Below are positions 1-14,909 of a stretch of DNA of 64,000 bases, piece by piece. Source of the stretch: Pseudomonas alloputida. Lineage in GTDB: Bacteria; Pseudomonadota; Gammaproteobacteria; Pseudomonadales; Pseudomonadaceae. The stretch lies in NCBI RefSeq assembly GCF_021283545.2, contig NZ_CP128540.1, positions 3,817,501 to 3,881,500 of the forward strand, given 5' to 3'. Below the pieces are notes generated by a model. That model was given only the letters and a program-made list of their open reading frames with translations, was not told the DNA's origin and ran no database searches. Position 1 is the stretch's first letter; every line of letters starts with the position of its first letter. The position numbers were made by a program, and so were the translations under genes.

Positions 1-236
1 TCGAGGTCAGCTGGTATCGCACCTCGTCGGAAGGCAAACAAGAGCATTTTTTCACCACCACGCTCGAAGACGCCACCATCGTCAGCATCAATACCGTGCT
101 TCCCCACGCACTCGACAAAGACAATGAAAACTACACCCAACTGGTTGAAGTATCGCTGGCGTATCGAAAGATCACGTGGGCTCACGATGTAGCCAACACC
201 GAAGGCTCTGACGACTGGCGCGCACCCGCCGCCTGA
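1..236 (+). CDS. hcp: Hcp-family T6SS tube protein, 3' end only
   Basis: The window opens inside this gene. The first full codon is at base 3 and the TGA is at 234-236, leaving the last 77 residues. The visible part has the Hcp pattern: a strand with SWYRTSSEGK, then EHFFTTTLEDATIVSI, then a C-terminal strand with QLVEVSLAYRKITW. Hcp hexamers stack into the inner tube of the type VI secretion system and carry effectors. A vgrG gene starts 74 bp downstream, the usual order in T6SS effector islands. Identification rests on the fragment plus context. Confidence 0.85.
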   Translation, partial: EVSWYRTSSEGKQEHFFTTTLEDATIVSINTVLPHALDKDNENYTQLVEVSLAYRKITWAHDVANTEGSDDWRAPAA

Positions 237-310
237 CCTGTGCAAATGCCCCGGGCAGGCCATGCCCGCCCGGGCTTTGTGTTGATTCAGACGGCGGACA
301 AGGATCTTTT

Positions 311-6382
<6,072 letters not shown>

Positions 6383-6386
6383 ACCT

Positions 6387-7280
6387 ATGGCGACTATCTG
6401 GCTTTTTAAACAAGCCCACACTTCAGGATTCAAGCCAAAAATTTCCGGACAACTTATTCAAACAACCAGTTCACACTTATGCCTGCGCAACCCTTGGGTG
6501 TCCGACTCTGTATTCATGGGAAAAATCTACACTGCCATGTTTCTATTTACCTGGGTATTATCATGTTACAATCTCATTAATGAAAATATAGACTACTCAA
6601 TCAACGGCGGCGACATTTTCGTTGCCATCCTGATCTCACTCCCCTTTATTTTTACCCCATTCTTAGCCTACAGAATACTTTTCATAAAAAACTTATCGAA
6701 CATATATTTAAATCGACACACAAAGAAAATCTACTATAAGCGATTCAAAAAACTCATAATATTTGACTGGAGCCAAGTCGCAGGCGGTCTTTTCAGTCGC
6801 ACAGAATTCGGCGGCTCCTCCTTCACCACCAGCTATGCCCTCGCCTTCGCCCCCCGCCGCGAAGACGGCAGCCTGCACCAAAAAGACTGCCTCTGGGTCG
6901 ACAGTAACGAACCCACCGAACCCGGCGTCAAGCATGTCGCCGAGGTATGGGAATACCTCCGCCACTTCATGGATCACGGCCCGGACAAACTCCCTCCGCC
7001 CGGTGAACCCAACTGGTGGCACAAGCCACTGCACGCCATCTGCCTGACCCCGGCAGAAGCCTGGCGCCACTATGCACCTTGGCGAACCGGCGAGCCCGGT
7101 GAAATGCAGGGTAAAAAGAACTGGCAATTGCCGTTCTGGGCCGTGCTGTTTCCCTACAACCTCTCCGTCGCCCTCTGCTGGTACGGCATCTGCCGCCTGT
7201 TCAACGTCCGAGCAGCGCCACCGCCTCCCGAAGCATTTGAGGAAGCCCCCATTCAACCCGGCAAAAGGAAGCGCAAATGA
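6387..7280 (+). CDS. Polytopic membrane protein, probable immunity protein of the pore-forming effector (DUF6708-like)
   Basis: 297 residues from the ATG at 6387, four bases after the effector stop and 8 nt after GGAACG; an in-frame ATG at 6321 is possible. Three hydrophobic segments are visible, at about residues 44-63, 76-98 and 245-272, with a soluble domain of about 140 residues between the second and third. The first ~130 codons are AT-rich like the 3' end of the effector gene, then the composition returns to the Pseudomonas norm. A membrane protein directly behind a pore-forming T6SS toxin is the expected place for its immunity factor. The DUF6708 resemblance is from memory and the immunity role is inferred from position. 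Confidence 0.65.
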   Translation: MATIWLFKQAHTSGFKPKISGQLIQTTSSHLCLRNPWVSDSVFMGKIYTAMFLFTWVLSCYNLINENIDYSINGGDIFVAILISLPFIFTPFLAYRILFIKNLSNIYLNRHTKKIYYKRFKKLIIFDWSQVAGGLFSRTEFGGSSFTTSYALAFAPRREDGSLHQKDCLWVDSNEPTEPGVKHVAEVWEYLRHFMDHGPDKLPPPGEPNWWHKPLHAICLTPAEAWRHYAPWRTGEPGEMQGKKNWQLPFWAVLFPYNLSVALCWYGICRLFNVRAAPPPPEAFEEAPIQPGKRKRK

Positions 7281-7534
7281 AACCCATCGTACTGGTAGGC
7301 CATCGTCATAGCTGCCCGCTCCATGGCGAAGGCACCGTGGAAACCGGCGCAAATGCAACATTCGTGGATGGCAAGGCCGTCGCTCGTGTGGGCGATCGCA
7401 TCAGTTGTGGCGCCGTTATCGAAACCGGCGCTGCCTGCACGATCATCGAGGGCCACCCCGCAGCAAGGGAGGGTGACACTACCAGTCATGGAGGGACCTT
7501 GATCGAGGGGGACCAGGGTTGGCTCATTGATTGA
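7277..7534 (+). CDS. PAAR-domain T6SS spike-tip protein
   Basis: 85 residues making up one complete PAAR domain: an N-terminal HRHSCPLHGEG segment, the central VDGKAVARVGDRISCG turn and a second turn EGHPAAREGDTTSHGG. Conserved His and Cys residues form the zinc site at the cone tip. PAAR proteins sit on the VgrG trimer and sharpen the puncturing device. The ATG overlaps the stop of the preceding gene (ATGA), so it belongs to the same transcription unit as vgrG, adaptor, effector and immunity gene. There is no fused toxin domain. Confidence 0.92.
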   Translation: MKPIVLVGHRHSCPLHGEGTVETGANATFVDGKAVARVGDRISCGAVIETGAACTIIEGHPAAREGDTTSHGGTLIEGDQGWLID

Positions 7535-7684
7535 AATCCACTACCGGCCACCGAGCCGGATGCTGAAGCCTGTCAGTCAACAGGTTTGGGCCGTCCAGCG
7601 GCCCAAAAGGCAAGCAAAGCCACCTTTCCGGGTGACCCGTTCTCGCATCCAGGGCGCCAGCCCGCAAACTGCGCCATGTCTGCG

Positions 7685-8455
7685 TCAATCCAGCACTGGC
7701 CGAAGCAACGCCTGCGCCTCATACAGGGTCGGTAAATACCGCAACCGTATCTCATCAATACTCAACCGCGATGCATGAGTAGTGATGGTCAGCGTGGCTT
7801 TCAACTGGCCGGCCCGCCCCAGCAATGGCACCCCCAGCACCCGCATACCGATTTCATATTCCTGATCAACGATACAGAACCCCTGCCCCTTCACGCGCTG
7901 TAGCTCAGCGTCCAGCTGCGCCCGGTCTGTCAGTGTGTAAGGCGTCAACGCCCGCAGCGGGTGACGGGCAAAGTATTCGTCCCGCTCCCCCTCATCCAGC
8001 CAGGCCAGCCAGATTCGCCCGCTGGCCGTGCAATACATCGGTACCCGCGAGCCCGGCCTGATCGACAAAGACGCCACATGGCTATACCGGCTACGCACCA
8101 GATGGATGATCTCATCGCCATCGCGGGTACCCACCGATACGTGCTCCTGGGTCTGCCGCGCCACCTGTTCAACAATCGGCCGCAGCATGCGCGGCAGTTG
8201 CGCTGAGTCCACATAAGCCTGGCCGATACGCAAGGCCTTGGGGGTCAGCCAGTAATCACGGCTGTCAGTTTCGGCAAAGCCCTCATGCACCAAGGTCAGC
8301 AGAAACCGCCGCACCGCACTGGACGTAAGGCCAGACAACCTGGCCGCCTGCGGCACACTCAGGCGCGGCTGCTCGGCGCTGAACAGTTGCATCAGCGCCA
8401 GGCCTTTCTGCAAGCCCGCGATCAGGTCACGGGGATGGATGGCAGGTGTGTTCAT
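7685..8455 (-). CDS. IclR-family transcriptional regulator
   Basis: 256 residues. An N-terminal winged HTH covers about residues 10-70 (AARLSGLTSSAVRRFLLTL) and an IclR effector-binding domain follows to the end (RQTQEHVSVGTRDGDEI, then YCTASGRIWLAW). Overall it resembles the PcaR/PobR branch, which responds to aromatic or hydroaromatic acids. It is transcribed away from the AroE-like dehydrogenase gene. The shared upstream region contains a TGCGAT-T-ATCGCA palindrome at 8517-8529 that is a plausible operator. It probably controls the catabolic genes at 8612-13194; the effector molecule is unknown. Confidence 0.88.
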   Translation of the reverse strand: MNTPAIHPRDLIAGLQKGLALMQLFSAEQPRLSVPQAARLSGLTSSAVRRFLLTLVHEGFAETDSRDYWLTPKALRIGQAYVDSAQLPRMLRPIVEQVARQTQEHVSVGTRDGDEIIHLVRSRYSHVASLSIRPGSRVPMYCTASGRIWLAWLDEGERDEYFARHPLRALTPYTLTDRAQLDAELQRVKGQGFCIVDQEYEIGMRVLGVPLLGRAGQLKATLTITTHASRLSIDEIRLRYLPTLYEAQALLRPVLD

Positions 8456-8516
8456 GCATTCGACTCGCTACCAGAGGAACAAAAACAGCCGATTACTGCG
8501 ATAACCGGATCATGAC

Positions 8517-8529
8517 TGCGATTATCGCA
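8517..8529. promoter_or_regulatory. Candidate IclR operator palindrome
   Basis: TGCGAT-T-ATCGCA is a perfect 6-bp inverted repeat with a one-base centre, midway between the divergent IclR gene and the AroE-like gene. A related half-site (TGCGATAAC) lies 20 bp to the left at 8497-8505. The string CGATAACCG from this region recurs at 13289-13297 in front of the MFS gene. The binding protein is inferred, not known. Confidence 0.4.
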
Positions 8530-8611
8530 TTAAGTGGCCGCTTGGCGCATTGTTGCCCACGCCCCTCTGCCTCACCCTTGGCGCCATAACAACGCCAATA
8601 AGGAGGTCAGC

Positions 8612-9421
8612 ATGATTCGAGGTTCCACTGAACTGGTCGCCATCGTCGGTTCGCCCATCGCCCAGGTGAAGTCCCCGCAAAACTTCAACACCTGGTTCAA
8701 CCACAACAACTGCAACCTCGCCATGCTGCCCATCGACCTGCACGAGGCGGCGCTGGACAGCTTTGCGGATACCCTGCGTGGCTGGCAGAACCTGCGCGGT
8801 TGCGTGGTCACCGTGCCTTACAAGCAGGCGCTGGCCAACCGCGTGGACGGCCTGAGCGAGCGCGCGGCTGCCCTGGGCTCGATCAATGTGATACGTCGCG
8901 AGCGCGACGGACGCCTGCTGGGCGACAATGTGGACGGCGCCGGCTTCCTCGGCGCTGCGCACAAGCATGGCTTCGAGCCGGCGGGCAAACGGGCACTGGT
9001 GATCGGTTGCGGCGGTGTTGGCAGTGCCATTGCCTATGCACTGGCTGAGGCAGGGATCGCCAGCATAACCCTCTGCGACCCCAGCACCGCACGCATGGGT
9101 GCGGTATGCGAACTGCTCGGCAACGGCTTCCCCGGGCTTACGGTCAGCACACAGTTCAGTGGGCTGGAAGACTTCGACCTGGTGGCCAACGCGTCCCCAG
9201 TCGGCATGGGCACCCGCGCAGAGCTGCCGTTGTCCGCCGCCCTGCTGGCTACCCTGCAGCCAGACACCCTGGTCGCCGACGTGGTCACCTCACCCGAGAT
9301 CACCCCGCTGCTGAACCGCGCGCGGCAAGTAGGTTGCAGGATCCAGACTGGCCCGGAAATGGCCTTCGCCCAACTGGGCCACCTTGGCGCCTTCATGGGC
9401 GTCACACCGTTGGAGATCTGA
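8612..9421 (+). CDS. Shikimate/quinate dehydrogenase-like protein (AroE family)
   Basis: 269 residues from the ATG at 8612, 5 nt after a strong AGGAGG. The protein has the two-domain AroE fold. The catalytic lysine is in TVPYK (K71) and the partner aspartate in NVDGAG (D108). A nucleotide-binding glycine loop GCGGVGSAIAYALAEAG follows at about residues 130-146. In canonical AroE the substrate carboxylate is held by two serines in an SKS motif; here the first is valine (Q-V-K-S, V19). That points to a relaxed or different substrate. Because it lies in a catabolic cluster next to an IclR regulator, it more likely oxidises a shikimate- or quinate-like compound than serves aromatic amino acid synthesis. 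Confidence 0.85.
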   Translation: MIRGSTELVAIVGSPIAQVKSPQNFNTWFNHNNCNLAMLPIDLHEAALDSFADTLRGWQNLRGCVVTVPYKQALANRVDGLSERAAALGSINVIRRERDGRLLGDNVDGAGFLGAAHKHGFEPAGKRALVIGCGGVGSAIAYALAEAGIASITLCDPSTARMGAVCELLGNGFPGLTVSTQFSGLEDFDLVANASPVGMGTRAELPLSAALLATLQPDTLVADVVTSPEITPLLNRARQVGCRIQTGPEMAFAQLGHLGAFMGVTPLEI

Positions 9422-9425
9422 AGCC

Positions 9426-11159
9426 ATGACGACTCTGGAGCACACACACAACAGCTTCGACCTGGTTGTGCTGGGCAGCGGTGCCGGTGGTTTTGCCGCT
9501 GCCGCCACCGCGGCCCGCCGTGGGCTGAAGGTGCTGGTGGTGGAAAAAGCCGAACGCTTTGGCGGCACCTCGGCGATTTCTGGCGGCGCGGTGTGGCTGT
9601 ACGGCACCGACCAAGCCCGTGACGCCGGCGCCAAGGATTCCCCCGAGGCAATGCGCACCTACCTCAAGCAGGTCATCGGCGACGGCTACGACCCCGCCTT
9701 GGGCGACGCCTTCATCGAGCATGGCCACCAGGCGCTGCGCTGGCTGGAGCAGAACACCGAACTGCGTTATGCCCTGCGCCCACTCTCGCCCGACTATTAC
9801 CCGGATGCACCCGGTGCCACTCAGTTCGGCCGGGCGCTGGAAATGGTCGAGTACGACGGCAAGCGCCTGGGCACACGCTTCAAGGACCTGCAGATGCCAC
9901 CGCCCGGCATGCTGCTGTTCGGCGGCATGATGGTCAACCGGGTGGATATCCAGCATTTCCTCAGCATTCGCCGCTCACCCAGGTCGCTGTGGCATTGCCT
10001 GAAGTTGATGGCGCGTTACGCGCGCGACCGCCTGCAGCACCCACGCGGCACCCGGCTTACCACCGGCAACGCATTGATCGCCCGCCTGGCCACCAGCGCC
10101 TTCGCCCACGGCACGCAGTTGTGGTTGCGCAGCGAAGCCGTGGAGCTGATCGCCGAGCGCGGCGTGATCACGGGCGTGGTCGTACAGCGCGAGGGCCGAC
10201 GTGAGCGGGTAATGGCCCGTGGTGGCGTGGTGTGCGCCATGGGAGGATTCGCAGCAGGCGCAATGGCCGCCGACTACCGCCCGGCTCAAAAGGCGCCGCA
10301 CCTGACCCTGTCACCACCGGCCAACGACGGAGCCGCCCTGCGCCTTGCCCAGGCCGTGGCAGCAGCCGAGGGCGAGGGCCTGGCGGCCAACTTCTTCTGG
10401 GCACCGGTTTCCGAACTACGTCATGCCGATGGTGAACGTGAGCGCTTCCCGCACCTGGTCACAGACCGCGCCAAGCCGGGCGTGATTGCGGTAGACCAAA
10501 CCGGGCGGCGCTTCGTCAACGAGTCCGACTCCTACCACCACTTCGTGCACACAATGTTCGCCAAAGGCATTGCCAGCTGCTGGCTGGTCTGCGATGCCGA
10601 GGCAATGAACCGCTACGGGCTTGGCCTGGCGCGGCCCAAGCCCGTCAACAACCAGGCGTTGATCGACGCAGGCTACCTGTACCGGGCCACCACATCGCAG
10701 GCACTGGCCCTGGCCATCGGCGTCGATCCACAGGTGTTTGCGCAAACACTTTCACAGTTCAACAGCGATGCCGGCAATGGCATCGACCACGCCTTTGGCA
10801 AAGGCGGCAACAGTTACAACCGCTACATGGGCGACCCACAACATACGCCCAACCCATGCTTGGCACCCCTTACCAAGGGGCCGTTCTACGCCATCCGCAT
10901 TCACACCGGCGACCTCGGTTCAGCCCGTGGCCTGGTGACCAACGCCGATGCCAACGTGCTGAACCGCAACGGCTTGCCGATTCCCGGGCTGTATGCGGTC
11001 GGCAACGACATGAACTCACTGATGAAGGGCACCTACCCCGGCCCCGGCATCACCCTGGGCCCTGCCCTCACCTTCGGCTGGCTTGCTGCCAACCACGTCA
11101 CCGCGCGCCTGCAGGCGCCGGCTACCCCTACGGAGAACCCGGCATGTACTACGAACTGA
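9426..11159 (+). CDS. FAD-dependent dehydrogenase, ketosteroid dehydrogenase/fumarate reductase superfamily (paralogue 1)
   Basis: 577 residues, ATG five bases after the aroE-like stop. An N-terminal dinucleotide fold (VVLGSGAGGFAAAATAA) is followed by EKAERFGGTSAISGG, the FAD loop typical of flavocytochrome c fumarate reductases and 3-ketosteroid delta-1-dehydrogenases. The C-terminal FAD-binding end has AVGNDMNSLMKGTYPGPG. There is no signal peptide, so it should be a cytosolic flavoenzyme introducing a double bond next to a carbonyl. Two paralogues lie at 11506 and 17917. The substrate cannot be assigned, but the neighbours suggest a cyclohexane- or cyclohexene-type acid. Confidence 0.85.
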   Translation: MTTLEHTHNSFDLVVLGSGAGGFAAAATAARRGLKVLVVEKAERFGGTSAISGGAVWLYGTDQARDAGAKDSPEAMRTYLKQVIGDGYDPALGDAFIEHGHQALRWLEQNTELRYALRPLSPDYYPDAPGATQFGRALEMVEYDGKRLGTRFKDLQMPPPGMLLFGGMMVNRVDIQHFLSIRRSPRSLWHCLKLMARYARDRLQHPRGTRLTTGNALIARLATSAFAHGTQLWLRSEAVELIAERGVITGVVVQREGRRERVMARGGVVCAMGGFAAGAMAADYRPAQKAPHLTLSPPANDGAALRLAQAVAAAEGEGLAANFFWAPVSELRHADGERERFPHLVTDRAKPGVIAVDQTGRRFVNESDSYHHFVHTMFAKGIASCWLVCDAEAMNRYGLGLARPKPVNNQALIDAGYLYRATTSQALALAIGVDPQVFAQTLSQFNSDAGNGIDHAFGKGGNSYNRYMGDPQHTPNPCLAPLTKGPFYAIRIHTGDLGSARGLVTNADANVLNRNGLPIPGLYAVGNDMNSLMKGTYPGPGITLGPALTFGWLAANHVTARLQAPATPTENPACTTN

Positions 11160-11464
11160 GAACCTACACCCTCGACCCATTGAAAATGGCCGACTGGCTG
11201 GCCCTGTACCAAAGCCACGCACTCGAGGTGCAGAGCGAACACCTGGGCAACCTGGTGGGCTTTTTCACCAGCGAGTTCGGCGACGTCAACCAAGTGGTGC
11301 ACATCTGGGGCTATGCCAGCCTCGACGACCGCATGGCACGCCGCGCAGCCATGGCGGCAGACTCGCGCTGGGCGGAATTCTCGCGACGCAACCGCGAGCT
11401 GGGCGCGGTACTGCGCCTGCAATCGCGGCTGCTGCGCCCGACCGGTTTCTCACCGCTGCAGTAA
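11144..11464 (+). CDS. NIPSNAP-family small protein
   Basis: 106 residues. It begins MYYELRTYTLDP, the classic NIPSNAP opening, and keeps the later VVHIWGYASLDDRMARRAAM segment. Its ATG lies 16 bp inside the end of the preceding FAD dehydrogenase gene, so the two are translationally coupled. NIPSNAP proteins are dimeric alpha-beta barrels without a firmly known reaction. In bacteria they often accompany oxidoreductases of catabolic operons, as here. Confidence 0.85.
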   Translation: MYYELRTYTLDPLKMADWLALYQSHALEVQSEHLGNLVGFFTSEFGDVNQVVHIWGYASLDDRMARRAAMAADSRWAEFSRRNRELGAVLRLQSRLLRPTGFSPLQ

Positions 11465-11505
11465 GCCACACGCCACTTCTTCCAACATCCGAGCGGACCC
11501 CTTCC

Positions 11506-13194
11506 ATGCCCCCCCTTGAATGTGACGTACTCGTCATCGGCTCCGGCGCCTCTGGCCTGGCTGCCGCCGTAACCGCCGCGCATCATGGCCTGACAGTGGT
11601 CGTCGCGGAAAAAGCCAGCCAGCTGGGCGGCACCAGCGCCTGGTCGGGGGGGTGGTTGTGGATACCGCGCAACCCGCTGGCCATCGCCGAAGGCATCGTC
11701 GAAGCCGACGATGCCCCGGAGCGCTATCTGCGTGCGCAAACCCACACCCGCGAGCTGGACCCGCGTCAACGCGCCTTCCTGCGCCATGGTCCGGAAATGG
11801 TGGCGTTCTTCGAGCAGCACACAGCCGTGCAGTTCCAGTGCGGTAGCCGTATGCCCGACATGCGTGAAGGCGATGGCAGTGCACGCGGCGGTCGCTCGCT
11901 GTGTGCATTACCTTACGACGGGCGACGGCTAGGGCCTTGGTTGCACAAGTTACGCCCACCGCTGGACATCGTCAGCCTGGCCGGCATGGGCATTGCCGGG
12001 GGCGCCGACATGGCTGCCTTCTTCAACGCCACACGCTCGCCCAAGGCAGCGCTGCATGTTGGCAAGCGCCTGTTGCGCCATGGCCGAGACTTGCTGCTGC
12101 ACCGTCGCGGCTTGCATCTGGTCAATGGCAACGCGCTGGTGGCGCGCCTGCTGCGCAGCGCCCTTGATCGTGGCGTGACATTGCTGACCGAGAAAGCGGC
12201 CAGCCGTCTGTTGTTGTGCGAAGAACGGGTCAACGGCGCGCTGTTTGCCGATGGCCAAGCGATCTACGCACGGCGTGGTGTGGTGCTGGCCTGCGGTGGC
12301 TTCCCACATGATCGCCAGCGTATCTCGCAACTGATGCCGCACGCGCCGGACGGTGACCAGCATTACTCCGCTGCGCCCAGGGAGAATAGCGGTGATGGTT
12401 TGCGCCTGGGCGAACAGGCGGGTGGGCGGGTGTCTGCGGCAGGCGCCCACGGGGGCGCCTGGGCGCCGGTATCGCAGGTACCGCGCCGCAATGGCCATTT
12501 CGGCCATTTCCCACACCTGATCGACCGTGCCAAGCCCGGTTTCATCGCCGTGCGCCGCGATGGTCGGCGCTTCGTCAACGAAGCCGATTGCTACCACGAC
12601 TTCATGAACGCGCTGTTCGCCGCCACGCCGCAGGCTGAGCAGCCGGAGGCCTGGCTGATCTGCGACCATGCTGCGCAACGGCGCTATGGCATCGGTTGGG
12701 CCAAGCCCTTTCCCTTCCCTACCCGCTTCTATCAGCGCAGTGGCTATTTGCACAGCGGCGCTACCCTGGCGCAACTGGCACAGCGCTGCGGGATCGACGC
12801 CGAGCAGTTGCAGCGCACGGTGGAGGGCTTCAACCATCACGCGGCACAAGGTGAAGACCCTACCTTTCTGCGTGGCGCGTCGGCCTACAACCGGGCCCAA
12901 GGCGACCCGCAGCAGGTACCTAACCCGTCGCTTCGGCCGTTGCTGAAGGGGCCGTTCCATGCGGTGAAACTGCTGCCAGGCAGCCTTGGCACCTTCGCCG
13001 GCCTGGATACAGACGCCTCAGCCCGCGTACTGGACCACGCAGGGCAGCCGATACCCGGTTTGTTTGCGGTGGGTAACGACATGCACAGCGTGATGGGTGG
13101 GTACTACCCGAGCGGCGGCATTACCCTCGGGCCAGGGATGACCTTCGGGTATCTGGCCGGTAGAGCGTTGAGCGCGGGCTGTGCAGATCATTGA
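11506..13194 (+). CDS. FAD-dependent dehydrogenase, ketosteroid dehydrogenase-like (paralogue 2)
   Basis: 562 residues from the ATG at 11506. The frame is open further upstream, but MPPLECDVLVIGSGASG is the natural start of the FAD-binding fold. Next come EKASQLGGTSAWSGGWLW and, at the C-terminus, AVGNDMHSVMGGYYPSGG. It is closer to paralogue 3 (17917) than to paralogue 1: both have the SGGW-W-PRNPLA stretch after the FAD loop and end with YYPSGG or WYPSGG. A cytosolic flavin dehydrogenase is expected. It is probably cotranscribed with 8612-11464. Confidence 0.85.
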   Translation: MPPLECDVLVIGSGASGLAAAVTAAHHGLTVVVAEKASQLGGTSAWSGGWLWIPRNPLAIAEGIVEADDAPERYLRAQTHTRELDPRQRAFLRHGPEMVAFFEQHTAVQFQCGSRMPDMREGDGSARGGRSLCALPYDGRRLGPWLHKLRPPLDIVSLAGMGIAGGADMAAFFNATRSPKAALHVGKRLLRHGRDLLLHRRGLHLVNGNALVARLLRSALDRGVTLLTEKAASRLLLCEERVNGALFADGQAIYARRGVVLACGGFPHDRQRISQLMPHAPDGDQHYSAAPRENSGDGLRLGEQAGGRVSAAGAHGGAWAPVSQVPRRNGHFGHFPHLIDRAKPGFIAVRRDGRRFVNEADCYHDFMNALFAATPQAEQPEAWLICDHAAQRRYGIGWAKPFPFPTRFYQRSGYLHSGATLAQLAQRCGIDAEQLQRTVEGFNHHAAQGEDPTFLRGASAYNRAQGDPQQVPNPSLRPLLKGPFHAVKLLPGSLGTFAGLDTDASARVLDHAGQPIPGLFAVGNDMHSVMGGYYPSGGITLGPGMTFGYLAGRALSAGCADH

Positions 13195-13285
13195 CGTCGG
13201 TGTTGCGCCCATCAGGCAACCAAGGCCAAAGCCTTCTACCCTTCAGTGACGTGAATACCTGCCGCGCCCGCCGGCCAACGCAACC

Positions 13286-13300
13286 GTTCGATAACCGAAC
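13286..13300. promoter_or_regulatory. Inverted repeat upstream of the MFS gene
   Basis: GTTCG-ATAAC-CGAAC is a perfect 5-bp inverted repeat about 135 bp before the MFS start. It shares CGATAACCG with the spacer between the first IclR gene and the AroE-like gene, so the same regulator may act at both. The rest of the 241-bp gap 13195-13435 shows nothing further that I can identify. Confidence 0.3.
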
Positions 13301-13435
13301 AGTAGCCCGTCTCTTGAATTGACGCTGCCGTCTTCACTGCTCACCATGCACCGGCCTTGCGTGCCCCCCTGCCTGGGAAACGGTCACGCACCCGTAGCAC
13401 CGCAGCTGAATACAATTTCAAGAAACGAGCAGTCT

Positions 13436-14761
13436 ATGAACCACTCCAAGATCCCCCCCGCCGCGCCCCGGATGTCCCAGGGCTCGATCGGCGACAAGCT
13501 CCGCGGCGCCTTCGGCGTCGGCAAGACCCGTTGGGGCATGCTCGCCCTGGTGTTCTTCGCCACCACCCTGAACTACATCGACCGCGCCGCCCTTGGCATC
13601 ATGCAGCCCGTGCTGGCCAAGGAAATGAGCTGGACGGCGATGGACTACGCCAACATCAATTTCTGGTTCCAGGTCGGCTATGCCATCGGCTTTTTGCTGC
13701 AAGGCCGGCTGATCGACAAGGTCGGAGTCAAACGGGCCTTCTTCTTCGCTGTACTGCTGTGGAGCCTGGCCACGGGTGCCCACGGCCTGGCCACCTCGGC
13801 TGCAGGTTTCATGGTCTGCCGCTTCATCCTCGGCCTGACCGAGGCCGCCAACTACCCGGCCTGCGTCAAGACCGTGCGCCTGTGGTTCCCGGCGGGTGAG
13901 CGGGCGATTGCAACGGGGTTGTTCAACGCCGGTACCAATGTTGGCGCCATGGTCACCCCCGCGCTGTTGCCGCTGATCCTGGCTGTATGGGGCTGGCAGG
14001 CTGCGTTCATCGCCATGGGCAGCCTGGGCCTGGTGTGGGTCGTGTTTTGGGTGCTGAAATACTACAACCCGGAAGACCACCCCCGCGTGCGTCAGAGCGA
14101 GGTGCAGTACATCCAGCAGGATGACGAGCCCGAGCCGACCCGCGTGCCGTTCAGCCGCATCCTGCGCCTGCGTGGCACCTGGGCTTTTGCAGTGGCCTAT
14201 GCGATTACCGCGCCGGTGTTCTGGTTCTACCTGTACTGGCTGCCGCCGTTCCTGAACCAGCAATACAGCCTGGGCATCAACGTGACCCAGATGGGCATCC
14301 CGTTGATCATCATCTGGCTGACGGCAGACTTCGGCAGTATCGGGGGAGGCATTCTGTCCTCGTGGCTGATCGGCCGTGGCGTGCGTGCCACAACAGCGCG
14401 CTTGGTGTCCATGCTGATCTTTGCCTGCACCATGCTCAGCGTCATCTTTGCTGCCAACGCCAGTGGACTGTGGGTCGCGGTGGCGGCCATCTCGATCGCG
14501 GTAGGCGCGCACCAGGCGTGGACGGCGAATATCTGGAGCCTGGTGATGGACTACACACCCAAGCATCTGGTGAGCACCGTATTCGGCTTCGGCAGCATGT
14601 GTGCGGCAATTGGCGGGATGTTCATGACGCAGATTGTCGGCAGCGTGCTGACCGCTACCAACAACAACTATGCCGTGCTGTTTACCATGATCCCGGCCAT
14701 GTACTTCCTGGCGTTGGTGTGGATGTATTTCATGGCACCGCGCAAGGTCGAGAGCGCCTGA
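13436..14761 (+). CDS. MFS transporter, anion:cation symporter (ACS) type
   Basis: 441 residues from the ATG at 13436 (MNHSKIPPAAPR...). The N-terminal transmembrane helix has the ACS pattern TTLNYIDRAALGIM and the loop 2-3 motif is RLIDKVGVKRAF. About 12 transmembrane helices are visible. The ACS family carries hexuronates, glucarate, phthalate and other organic acids with protons or sodium. It sits between the flavin dehydrogenase genes and the isomerase/oxidoreductase pair and is the likely uptake carrier of the catabolic island. A rho-independent terminator follows at 14785. Confidence 0.9.
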   Translation: MNHSKIPPAAPRMSQGSIGDKLRGAFGVGKTRWGMLALVFFATTLNYIDRAALGIMQPVLAKEMSWTAMDYANINFWFQVGYAIGFLLQGRLIDKVGVKRAFFFAVLLWSLATGAHGLATSAAGFMVCRFILGLTEAANYPACVKTVRLWFPAGERAIATGLFNAGTNVGAMVTPALLPLILAVWGWQAAFIAMGSLGLVWVVFWVLKYYNPEDHPRVRQSEVQYIQQDDEPEPTRVPFSRILRLRGTWAFAVAYAITAPVFWFYLYWLPPFLNQQYSLGINVTQMGIPLIIIWLTADFGSIGGGILSSWLIGRGVRATTARLVSMLIFACTMLSVIFAANASGLWVAVAAISIAVGAHQAWTANIWSLVMDYTPKHLVSTVFGFGSMCAAIGGMFMTQIVGSVLTATNNNYAVLFTMIPAMYFLALVWMYFMAPRKVESA

Positions 14762-14784
14762 GAGCGCTAGCCACTTACCTCTAC

Positions 14785-14808
14785 GGGGCCCTTGCGGGCC
14801 CTTTTTTT
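14785..14808 (+). terminator. Rho-independent terminator
   Basis: GGGGCCC-TTGC-GGGCCC followed by seven T, 24 bp after the MFS stop. This is a strong intrinsic terminator ending the rightward catabolic transcript before the convergent isomerase gene. Confidence 0.85.
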
Positions 14809-14909
14809 GGCTTGGAGTTTCTTGAGAAGCGGACAACGACAATGCAGCGTTCGGTGTGGGTTCACTCGCGAACGTGGCGTAACCGGTGCCATGCGCCACG
14901 TTCGCTCGA

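Noticed and set aside
11083..11505. Extended N-terminus (about 140 residues) for the second FAD dehydrogenase
   Set aside because: The frame is open but overlaps the NIPSNAP gene and precedes a normal FAD-fold start; the extra part looks like a shadow translation.
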